35,473 nucleotides of DNA from an uncultured Brevundimonas sp. GTDB taxonomy: Bacteria > Pseudomonadota > Alphaproteobacteria > Caulobacterales > Caulobacteraceae. Below are positions 1 through 8,315 of the stretch, piece after piece; positions within the stretch are counted from its first letter, which is position 1; the number at the start of each line of letters is the position of its first letter. The stretch covers positions 1 through 35,473 of the forward strand of contig CAMPGL010000003.1 of NCBI GenBank assembly GCA_946885435.1, written 5' to 3'. The notes below the pieces were generated by a model that was not told the origin of the DNA, searched no databases, and worked only from the letters and a program-made list of their open reading frames with translations. A program made the position numbers and the translations under genes.

Positions 1-794
<794 letters not shown>

Positions 795-842
795 GACTCA
801 TAGTAGCCGGAACCCTTCTCCTCCTGCTCCGGGAGCCGCGCG

Positions 843-1961
843 GTGTCCTTCCGCGACTCGCCTTTCGAGAATCTCAAGGTGCCCCTCGGCTGGGCCGCCG
901 GGCTGGCGCTCGTCGCGGCCGTGGCGGCGGCGATCGTTCTGTTCGTCATCGACCGATCCGAAAGCGGCCCCCGGGGCGCCAATGAATCCGTCCGCAGCGG
1001 TTTCGAGGCGGGCGCCGCGCCGGTTGGCGGCGTCTTCGCCGCGCCGGTGCGGTGGGTCGGCCAGCTGTCCGACTACATCGACGATTATTTCTTCGCCGTG
1101 GGCGAGAACCGCCGGCTGCGGGAGGAGCTCGCCCAGCTGAGAGCAGAGCAGGACGCCGTTGTCGCCTTGCGCAACCTCAACGCCCGCTACGAGGCGATGC
1201 TGGGCATCCGGGTCGAACCCGACGTGCCGCTGATCTCGGCGCGGTCGGTGTCGGAGGCGAGGGGGCCTTTCCGCCGCTCGCGTCTCATCGATGTCGGCTC
1301 GAACCGGGGCGTGGTCATCGGCAATCCAGTCATCAACGAGCACGGCCTGATCGGCCGCGTGGTTGGCGTCAGCGGCTCGGTCAGCCGCGTGCTGCTGGTC
1401 ACCGACGTCGCCAGCCAGATCCCGGTCCTGGTCGGCCGGACCGATGCGCGAGCGATCATGCGCGGCGACGGGTCGGGCAACCCCAGGCTCGAATTCGTGC
1501 GGGGCGCGGACGTGCTTGAGGTGGGCGACCGGATCCTGAGCTCTGGCGACGGCGGCGGGATCCCGCGCGGCCTGCCGATCGGGGTCGCCGCGCGCGGCAT
1601 CGACGGGACCTGGCGGGTCAAGCTGTTCTCGGACCGGGGCGCTATCGACTTCGTCCGGGTCATGCGTTTCGAGGACTTCAGCCAGCTGGCCAACGCCGAA
1701 GCGCTCGACGCGCCACCGCTCGCGGCGCTCGACACCGCACCGCCGCCCACCCCCGAGGTGGTCGCCCGGATCGACGACGCCGCCGGCCGACGCCGCGCCG
1801 AAGAGGAACGCCGTCGGCTCGCCGAAGAGCAGCGCCGCGAGCGCGAAGCGGCCGACGCCCGCGCCCGCGAGGCCGCCGCCGCCCAGGCCCGCCAAGCCGA
1901 GGCCGAACGCCAGGCGGCCGAGCCTCAACCGGAGGCCCCGGCCGAAGGGGAACAGGAATGA
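843..1961 (+). CDS. mreC: Rod shape-determining protein MreC
   Basis: Periplasmic scaffold of the elongasome, anchored in the inner membrane, which contacts PBP2 and MreD. GTG start at 843, preceded by GGGAG at 831-835 (7 nt spacer). Order in the 372-residue protein: membrane helix ~14-36, dimerising coiled coil ~84-118, the two beta-barrel domains of the MreC family ~125-275, then a tail ~280-372. The tail is Pro/Ala-rich and then almost purely Arg, Glu and Ala from ~310, predicted charged helix or coiled coil, and lies beyond the conserved core. The stop overlaps the mreD start as ATGA at 1958-1961. The family call is firm; the role of the tail is unknown. Confidence 0.95.
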   Translation: MSFRDSPFENLKVPLGWAAGLALVAAVAAAIVLFVIDRSESGPRGANESVRSGFEAGAAPVGGVFAAPVRWVGQLSDYIDDYFFAVGENRRLREELAQLRAEQDAVVALRNLNARYEAMLGIRVEPDVPLISARSVSEARGPFRRSRLIDVGSNRGVVIGNPVINEHGLIGRVVGVSGSVSRVLLVTDVASQIPVLVGRTDARAIMRGDGSGNPRLEFVRGADVLEVGDRILSSGDGGGIPRGLPIGVAARGIDGTWRVKLFSDRGAIDFVRVMRFEDFSQLANAEALDAPPLAALDTAPPPTPEVVARIDDAAGRRRAEEERRRLAEEQRREREAADARAREAAAAQARQAEAERQAAEPQPEAPAEGEQE

Positions 1962-2494
1962 GGCGTCCCACGGCGGCGCGGCGTCCCAGCGCGGTCAAGG
2001 TCGTCGGGCCGCTCCAGTGGATCGTTTATCCGGCCCTGATCGCGGTCGCCGGCACCGTGGTGCTGGCCACGCCCATCGAGCTGTTCGGCCTGACCCTGCC
2101 GGAGCCGGTCATCCCCCTGGTGCTGGCCTTCGCCTGGCCGCTGATCCGGCCCTCGGTGCTGGCCCCTCTCGTGCTGCTCCTGCTCGGTCTGTTCCTGGAC
2201 CTGTTCCGGGGATCGCCGCTGGGAATGTGGCCCCTGGCGCTGCTCGTGCCCTATGGCGTGGTGCTGCTGTCTCGCCCGTATGTGGCGGGCCAGGACACCC
2301 GGGTGCTGTTCGCCTGGTACGTCGGCGTCAGCCTGCTCGCCTTCGCCCTGGCCTATCTTGCGGTCACCCTGACCTTCGGCATGCCGCCAAGCCTGATCGC
2401 CCTATTCTGGCAGATCCTGCCGACGCTGCTGCTGTTCCCGCTGGCCAACTACCTTCTCGAGCGCTTCGACGATGGGGACCTGAGGTTCCGATGA
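1958..2494 (+). CDS. mreD: Rod shape-determining protein MreD
   Basis: Small polytopic inner-membrane protein of the elongasome. The 178 residues form about five hydrophobic helices, with a short basic N-terminus ([14 protein letters not shown]) and an acidic/basic C-terminal end (LLERFDDGDLRFR), as is usual for MreD. Sequence conservation in this family is low, so position between mreC and PBP2 is part of the evidence. The start overlaps the mreC stop (ATGA, 1958-1961) and the stop overlaps the mrdA start (ATGA, 2491-2494), which implies translational coupling along the operon. Confidence 0.93.
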   Translation: MRRPTAARRPSAVKVVGPLQWIVYPALIAVAGTVVLATPIELFGLTLPEPVIPLVLAFAWPLIRPSVLAPLVLLLLGLFLDLFRGSPLGMWPLALLVPYGVVLLSRPYVAGQDTRVLFAWYVGVSLLAFALAYLAVTLTFGMPPSLIALFWQILPTLLLFPLANYLLERFDDGDLRFR

Positions 2495-4431
2495 GCGAAG
2501 AGCCGTCGATCTATTTCCAGGACGTCAACGAGCGGCAGGGCTCGTTCCTGCGGCGCACGTTTCTGCTCGGCGGCGGCGCCCTGCTGGGCCTGGGCGCGCT
2601 CTCGGCGCGACTGGCGCACCTGCAGGTCGTCGACGCCAATCGCTACGCCTCGGCCGCGACGGCCAACCGCTTCAACGACCGGCTCCAGGTCCCGCCCCGA
2701 GGCCGGGTGGTCGACAGGAACGGCGTCGTGCTTGCCGGCAATCGGCCGAGCTTCACCGTCTCCATCGTCCGCGACGCCACCCCCGACCTCGACTCCACCC
2801 TGGACCTCGTGGCGCGCCTGCTGCCCGACACCGCCGATCGACGCCGCCGCCTCATCCAGGAGGTGAACGCCGCGCCCCGGTTCGTGCCGGTGCCGGTGAA
2901 GACCGACCTGACCTGGGAGGAGTTCGCGCGCGTCAATCTGTTCGTGCACGAGCTGCCCGGCGTGCTCGCGACCATGGACGACGTGCGGTTCTATCCCTTC
3001 GGCGGCAGCTTCGCTCACGCCGTCGGTTATGTGGCCAAGGTGTCGGATCGCGACGTTGAGCGCGTCCGGGAGAGCGGCGAAGAGGTCCCGGCCATCTTCT
3101 ACCACCCGGGTTTCCGCATCGGTCGCGTCGGCATCGAGCGGTCGCTCGATGAGTCGCTGCGGGGCAGCCCTGGCTATCAGCGTGTCGAGGTCGACGCCGA
3201 AGGCCGGGTCCGCGGTGAGGATCCCGAAGGCTCACAGCCGCCGACGCCGGGCGACGAGGTCGTTCTCACCCTCGACGCCGACGCTCAGAACCGGGCCCTG
3301 GAGGTCTTCGGCGAGGACTCGGGGGCGGCGGTCGCCATCGACTGCCGCACCGGTGATATCCTGTGCTTGGCCTCGTCGCCGTCGTTTGATCCGAATCTGT
3401 TCGTGTCCGGCGTGCCGACGGCCATCTATCGCGCGTGGGCGGACTACGAGCGCAACCCGCTTCTCGACAAGGCGGTCAGCGGGACCTACGCGCCCGGCTC
3501 GACCTTCAAGCCTGTCACCGGCATGGCGGCCATGCTGCAGGGGGCCGATCCCAACCGGATCATCGTCTGCAACGGGTCATTCTACCTCGGGCGTCGCTTC
3601 GGCTGCACCGGCCGGCACGGCCCGCAGGACATGAAGAACGCCATCAAGAACTCCTGCAACATCTACTTCTACACCCTGGCCGCTGAGATCGGGCCCGATG
3701 CGATCGCCGCCGTGGCCCGGCGTATGGGTTTCGGTCAGGAGTACGACATCGGCGTCGGCAGCCAGAACGTAGGCCTGGTTCCGGACAGGGAATGGCGCCG
3801 GCGCAATCCGGTGCGCGGGGACCCCAACTGGTACCCCGGCGAGTCTCCCAGCTACGGCATCGGGCAGGGCGCCGTGTCGGTGAATGCGCTCCAGCTCGCT
3901 GTCTACGCCTCCCGCATCGCCAATGGCCGCAAGCGGGTCATGCCCCGCCTCGTCAAGTCGGTGGGAGGCGTTGAGCGTCCGCTGCCGCCGTTCGAGGACC
4001 TGGGCTACGATCAGGACAAGATGCGTGTGCTTCAGGAGGGCATGGAGCTGGTCACTGACGCGGGCGGCACCGGCTTCCGCAACAGCCAATTGGGCCTAGG
4101 TGACATGCGGATGGCCGGCAAGACGGGCACCGCCCAGGTCGTCAACTACGGTTCAGGCGCGACCGGCCGGGGTGGAACCTGGGCGAGCCGGGACCACAAC
4201 CTGTTCATCGCCTACGGCCCCATCGACGATCCGCGCTACGCCATTTCGATCATCGTCCAGCACGGCGGCAGTTTCGGCGGCACCGTCGCGGCGCCCAAGG
4301 CGCGCGAGATCATGCGCACCCTGATCCTCAAGGATCCTGACCTGCTGGCGCGTTTCAATGCGCCGCTGCCGGCGGACGCGCCGGCAGGCGAGGGCGGCGA
4401 TCCCTCCGTCGAAACGGCCACGCCCCGATGA
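2491..4431 (+). CDS. mrdA: Penicillin-binding protein 2, elongation-specific transpeptidase
   Basis: Class B PBP that cross-links new peptidoglycan during side-wall growth, paired with RodA. I start it at ATG 2491 (MSEEPSIYFQDVNERQGS), which overlaps the mreD stop as ATGA. A longer in-frame reading upstream would run through mreD and is rejected. The 646-residue length is typical. One N-terminal membrane helix lies at ~25-43 (LLGGGALLGLGALSARLAHL); the dimerisation domain follows, then the transpeptidase domain with all three catalytic motifs: STFK with Ser337 as nucleophile, SCN at 388-390 and KTG at 544-546. The stop overlaps rodA (ATGA, 4428-4431). Confidence 0.96.
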   Translation: MSEEPSIYFQDVNERQGSFLRRTFLLGGGALLGLGALSARLAHLQVVDANRYASAATANRFNDRLQVPPRGRVVDRNGVVLAGNRPSFTVSIVRDATPDLDSTLDLVARLLPDTADRRRRLIQEVNAAPRFVPVPVKTDLTWEEFARVNLFVHELPGVLATMDDVRFYPFGGSFAHAVGYVAKVSDRDVERVRESGEEVPAIFYHPGFRIGRVGIERSLDESLRGSPGYQRVEVDAEGRVRGEDPEGSQPPTPGDEVVLTLDADAQNRALEVFGEDSGAAVAIDCRTGDILCLASSPSFDPNLFVSGVPTAIYRAWADYERNPLLDKAVSGTYAPGSTFKPVTGMAAMLQGADPNRIIVCNGSFYLGRRFGCTGRHGPQDMKNAIKNSCNIYFYTLAAEIGPDAIAAVARRMGFGQEYDIGVGSQNVGLVPDREWRRRNPVRGDPNWYPGESPSYGIGQGAVSVNALQLAVYASRIANGRKRVMPRLVKSVGGVERPLPPFEDLGYDQDKMRVLQEGMELVTDAGGTGFRNSQLGLGDMRMAGKTGTAQVVNYGSGATGRGGTWASRDHNLFIAYGPIDDPRYAISIIVQHGGSFGGTVAAPKAREIMRTLILKDPDLLARFNAPLPADAPAGEGGDPSVETATPR

Positions 4432-5585
4432 CCGCCTCCGCCCTCACACGCCCCGGTGAACGGGACCGGCTTCCCGTCAAGGTCAGCCAGATCGACTGGC
4501 GCCTGGCCGGGCTGCTCGCAGTGGTGGCCGGCGTGGGCGGGATGATGCTCTATTCGCTGGGGGGACAGCACTGGCAGCCATGGGCGGCCGCGCACCTCAT
4601 CCGCTTCGCCGCCTTGTTCGTGATGATGCTGGCGCTGGCGCTGGTCGAGCCGCGCTGGTGGTACGCCGCAGCCTATCCGACCTACGGCTTCATCCTGCTG
4701 TTGCTTCTGCTCGTGGAGTTCAGCCCCCTGGGCTACACGGCGGGCGGCGCGAAGAACTGGCTGGACATCGGTTTCACGCGCATCCAGCCCGCCGAGTTCA
4801 TGAAGATCGGCGTCGTCCTTGCCCTGGCCCGCTGGTATCACGGCGCCACGGCCCAGGAGGCGCGCTTCCACTGGAAGCTGATCGTTCCCGCCCTGATCGT
4901 GGGCCTGCCGGTTCTGCTGGTGGCCAATCAGCCCGACCTCGGCTCGGCCAGCCTGATCGCGCTCACCGGCGCGGCGGTGATCTTCGTGGCGGGGCTCAGC
5001 TGGAAGCTGGTGATCGGGCTCGGGGCCGCCGCCGTCGCCCTCATCCCGCCGTTCGTGATGTTCGTCATGCACGACTATCAGAGGAACCGGGTGCTGACCT
5101 TCCTGAACCCGGAAGCCGATCCGGCAGGATCAGGCTATCAGATCGTCCAGTCCAAGATCGCCATGGGTTCGGGCGGGGCGCTTGGCCGCGGCTACGGCCT
5201 GGGCAGTCAGAGCCAGCTGAACTTCCTGCCCGAGAAGCACACCGACTTCATCTTCGCGACCCTGGGCGAGGAGTTCGGCTTCGTGGGCGCCTTCGCGCTG
5301 CTGGTCTGTTTCGCGGCCATCATCGTGATCTCGCTCCGGATCGCGGCCCTGTCCCATAACCATTTCGGCCGGATGGCGGCGGCCGGGGTGGTGGCGACCT
5401 TCACGGCCTATGTGCTGATCAACGGCGCCATGGTCATGGGGATGGCGCCCGTGGTGGGCGTGCCCATGCCGCTGCTCTCGTGGGGCGGCTCGATGATGCT
5501 CACCGTCATGATCGGGTTCGGCCTGGTCCAGAGCGTGCGGGTGCACCGCTATCTGGAGCTTCCGAAGAGCCGGGGTGTTATCTAG
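4428..5585 (+). CDS. rodA: RodA, SEDS-family peptidoglycan glycosyltransferase
   Basis: Polytopic membrane glycosyltransferase that polymerises lipid II for elongation in complex with PBP2. The 385 residues carry about ten hydrophobic helices and the SEDS landmarks: GGAKNWLDIG...QPAEFMKI, NQPDLGSA, and PEKHTDFIFATLGEEFG with the family's essential Asp at residue 273, then PLLSWGGSMM near the C-terminus. ATG at 4428 overlaps the mrdA stop. It is the last recognised elongasome gene; the next gene starts 5 bp after its stop. Confidence 0.96.
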   Translation: MTASALTRPGERDRLPVKVSQIDWRLAGLLAVVAGVGGMMLYSLGGQHWQPWAAAHLIRFAALFVMMLALALVEPRWWYAAAYPTYGFILLLLLLVEFSPLGYTAGGAKNWLDIGFTRIQPAEFMKIGVVLALARWYHGATAQEARFHWKLIVPALIVGLPVLLVANQPDLGSASLIALTGAAVIFVAGLSWKLVIGLGAAAVALIPPFVMFVMHDYQRNRVLTFLNPEADPAGSGYQIVQSKIAMGSGGALGRGYGLGSQSQLNFLPEKHTDFIFATLGEEFGFVGAFALLVCFAAIIVISLRIAALSHNHFGRMAAAGVVATFTAYVLINGAMVMGMAPVVGVPMPLLSWGGSMMLTVMIGFGLVQSVRVHRYLELPKSRGVI

Positions 5586-5590
5586 CGCTC

Positions 5591-6094
5591 ATGACCGAGC
5601 GCCCGACCTCCGAACAGCTGATGCAGGCGATCGCCGACGACGATCGCATCAACGCCCCGTCCGCCGCCTCCGGCGCCGAGCCGGAATGCGCAGATTGCCC
5701 TCAGCCGGTCACCGCCTGGAGCGGCGACGACGACTCCCATGCCTTGGCCGAGGGCCTCAAGATGCAGAGCGATCCGGCGCAGTGGGCCTTCGCCCGCCTG
5801 TCGCGCCTCATCGCGGACTTCGAGTCCAAGCTGGACGAGGACCACGAGGTCGGCGCCCGGATCGTCAACGGGCCCGGCGACCTGGCCTTCGCCATCCACG
5901 ACGTCGGCTTCTGGGGCCCTGACCTGATCCTGTTCATGGGCAAGAACGACCACGGCGGCCCGGTGCGCCTCATCCAGCACTACACCCAGCTGAATGTCAT
6001 GCTGAGCGCACTGCCCAAGCCTAAGCCGCAGGAGCCCCCGCGTCGCATCGGCTTCGAACTCCGCGCCAAGGCCGAGAAGGCGCAGAGCGCCTAG
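5591..6094 (+). CDS. Uncharacterised protein downstream of rodA (possibly DUF6173)
   Basis: A 167-residue soluble protein with no signal peptide or membrane helix. ATG at 5591 lies 5 bp after the rodA stop; there is no good ribosome-binding site, so it is probably translated by coupling to rodA. The N-terminal ~50 residues are low in complexity and contain the pair CADC. A more ordered part from ~60 includes HEVGARIVNGPGDLAFAIHD and VGFWGPDLILFMGKNDHGG; the latter reminds me of the DUF6173 family, but this is from memory. It could have been read from an earlier ATG inside rodA (5480), but the short version fits the spacing better. Its function and any link to cell shape are unknown. Confidence 0.8.
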   Translation: MTERPTSEQLMQAIADDDRINAPSAASGAEPECADCPQPVTAWSGDDDSHALAEGLKMQSDPAQWAFARLSRLIADFESKLDEDHEVGARIVNGPGDLAFAIHDVGFWGPDLILFMGKNDHGGPVRLIQHYTQLNVMLSALPKPKPQEPPRRIGFELRAKAEKAQSA

Positions 6095-6109
6095 GCGAGC
6101 CTATTGGGA

Positions 6110-7093
6110 TTAGCTCTTCGCCGCCTCATCGGTGGCGCGGACCAGGGCGTCGATGATCCCCGGTTCGGTCGAGGCGTGACCGGCGTCGGCGACGACCTCG
6201 AACTTCGCTTCGGGCCAGGCCTTGTGCAGCGCCCAGGCGCCCGACATGGGGGTCACCACGTCGAAACGGCCCTGGACGATCCAGGCCGGGATGTGACGGA
6301 TCTTGTCGATGTTCTTCAGAATCCATCCGTCCTCGGGCAAGAAGCCCCTGTTGACGAAGTACCAGACCTCCAGGCGGGCGAAGGCGACGGCGAAGTCCGG
6401 CTCGGCGAAGCGGTCCGGTCGGCCCTCGGGGCCCTTCACGCTGACCGTGTCGCCCTCCCAGCTGGACCAGGCGACCGCAGCGCGGCGGCGTTCCTCGGCG
6501 TCGTCACTGGTCAGGCGACGGTAGTAGGCGCTCACCAGATCGCCGCGCTCGGCTTCGGGGATCGGTTCCAGGAACCGGTCCCAGGCATCGGGGAAGATGT
6601 GACCCGCGCCGTCCTGGTAGAACCAGCGGATCTCCTGTTCGGTCAGCAGGAAGATGCCGCGCAGGAACAGGTTCTCGACCCGGTCCGGACGGGTCAGCGC
6701 GTAGACCATGGCGAGCGTGGAGCCCCACGACCCGCCGAATACCGACCACTTCTCGACTCCGGCCTGGACGCGGAGGCGTTCGATGTCCTCGATGAGCTTC
6801 CAGGTGTCGTTGTCGGTCAGCTCCGCGTTCGGACGTGAGTGGCCACAGCCGCGCTGGTCGAACAGCGTGACCCGCCACTTCTTCGGATCGAAGTATCGGC
6901 GCATGCCCGGATTGACCGCGCCGCCGGGGCCGCCGTGCAGGACCACGACCGGCTTGCCGTCGGGCGCGCCGCATTCCTCAAAATAGACCTGGTGCTGCGA
7001 GCCGGTGTCTATGAAGCCGGAGTTGAACGGCTCGATCTCGGGATAGAGGCCCCGGCGAGCCTTGGCGCTAACGGAATCCATGGCCGTGTTCAC
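6110..7093 (-). CDS. pip: Proline iminopeptidase (alpha/beta hydrolase, S33)
   Basis: Cytoplasmic peptidase that removes N-terminal proline from peptides. Visible signatures are the oxyanion-hole motif LHGGPGGAVNPGM, the catalytic-serine elbow GGSWGSTLAM, an acid in QGRFDVVTPMSG, and the catalytic His in ADAGHAS near the C-terminus. The GCGHSRPNAE segment after the oxyanion motif is typical of the proline iminopeptidase family. The start is uncertain: GTG at 7093 gives 327 residues, while ATG at 7081 (MDSVSAKARRG) gives 323; neither has a strong ribosome-binding site. It diverges from the MFS gene across 55 bp and converges on the preceding gene with a 15 bp gap. Confidence 0.93.
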   Translation of the reverse strand: MNTAMDSVSAKARRGLYPEIEPFNSGFIDTGSQHQVYFEECGAPDGKPVVVLHGGPGGAVNPGMRRYFDPKKWRVTLFDQRGCGHSRPNAELTDNDTWKLIEDIERLRVQAGVEKWSVFGGSWGSTLAMVYALTRPDRVENLFLRGIFLLTEQEIRWFYQDGAGHIFPDAWDRFLEPIPEAERGDLVSAYYRRLTSDDAEERRRAAVAWSSWEGDTVSVKGPEGRPDRFAEPDFAVAFARLEVWYFVNRGFLPEDGWILKNIDKIRHIPAWIVQGRFDVVTPMSGAWALHKAWPEAKFEVVADAGHASTEPGIIDALVRATDEAAKS

Positions 7094-7148
7094 CGTGACT
7101 TGGCCGTGGGGTCAAGCGCGAATCCGGTCGGTCTGCTAGGCAGCATCG

Positions 7149-8315
7149 ATGCGTTCCCTTCCCGCCACGGCGCTGGTCTACGGCCTGATCTTCGCGGGCG
7201 TCGGCGTCAGCCTGCCTTTCGCGGGCCTGTGGTTCGAGGCGCAGGGGCTGAGCGGAGTCGAGATCGCCATGATCCTGGCGACGCCCATGCTGGCCCGGGT
7301 GGTGACCGGCCCGTTCCTGGCCATCTGGGCCGACGGTCTGAAGCTGAGGCGCACGGCCTTGTTCTTCCTGGGGCTGGCCGCCGCGGCGGCCTATGCGGGC
7401 GCGCTGCTGGTCGAGGGCGTGGCTCTGTGGCTGCCGCTCTGGTTCGTCGCCTCCACGGCGTCGGCGGCGATGATCCCGCTGTCCGACGCGCTCACCCTCC
7501 GGCTGGCGCGCCGCGACGGCTTCGTCTTCGCCTGGCCGAGAGGGGTGGGGTCCTTCGCCTTCATCGTGGCCAATGTCGCCATGGGGCTGCTGCTCACGGG
7601 GGCGCCCGTGGACGCGATTCTGGTCTGGGTGGCGGTGGCTGCGGTCCTATCGGGGCTCGCGGCATTTCTGGCCCTGCCGCGAGAGCCGGTCCTGGAAACC
7701 GGCGTAACCAGCTCGCGCGATCGGCTGGCGGGCCTGGGCCGACTGGTCGCCGATCCCGCCTTCATGACCGCGGTGGCGGCGGTTGGCTTCATCCACGCCA
7801 GTCACGCCTTCTACTATGGCTTTTCGGCCATTATCTGGACGGACCAGGGCGTGTCCGAGCGGGACGTGGGCCTGCTTTGGGGCGTCAGTGTCGCGGCGGA
7901 ACTCGTCCTGTTGTGGCTGGTTGAGCCCTGGCGCCGACGCAGCCCCGTAGGACCGTCGGCGCTGCTCATCATGGGGGCGGTCGCGGCGGCCGTCCGATGG
8001 GCGTTTCTGGCCATGGCTCCGCCGCTGTGGGCCCTGTGGCCCCTGCAGGCCCTTCACGCCCTCAGCTTCGCAGCCGTCTTCATCGGCGGGCTGGAGGCCG
8101 TGGAGCGGCTGAGCCCCTCGGAGAACGCGACCGCCGCCCAGATGGTGAGTTCGAGCCTGTCGGCCGGCCTGCTGATGGGCATGGCGACCCTGCTCGCAGG
8201 TCCGCTGTTCGACGCCTATGGCACGCTTGGCTATGCCGCCATGGGGGCGCTGGCCCTGCTGGGGCTGATCTGCGCCGTCGGGGTGCGCCGCGCGGTGCGG
8301 GCCGCCGTCAGCTGA
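7149..8315 (+). CDS. MFS transporter (HcaT/LacY-like, MFS_1_like)
   Basis: A 388-residue inner-membrane protein with about 12 hydrophobic helices. The N-terminal half has features of the 3-phenylpropionate permease/LacY-like branch: LPFAGLWFEAQGLSG after helix 1, PFLAIWADGLKLRR in the helix 2-3 loop, and PLSDALTLRLARR after helix 4. The substrate cannot be read from sequence; candidates are small organic acids or sugars. It is divergent from pip. The stop TGA overlaps the stop of the opposing TipN-like gene in the 8-bp palindrome TCAGCTGA. Confidence 0.88.
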   Translation: MRSLPATALVYGLIFAGVGVSLPFAGLWFEAQGLSGVEIAMILATPMLARVVTGPFLAIWADGLKLRRTALFFLGLAAAAAYAGALLVEGVALWLPLWFVASTASAAMIPLSDALTLRLARRDGFVFAWPRGVGSFAFIVANVAMGLLLTGAPVDAILVWVAVAAVLSGLAAFLALPREPVLETGVTSSRDRLAGLGRLVADPAFMTAVAAVGFIHASHAFYYGFSAIIWTDQGVSERDVGLLWGVSVAAELVLLWLVEPWRRRSPVGPSALLIMGAVAAAVRWAFLAMAPPLWALWPLQALHALSFAAVFIGGLEAVERLSPSENATAAQMVSSSLSAGLLMGMATLLAGPLFDAYGTLGYAAMGALALLGLICAVGVRRAVRAAVS

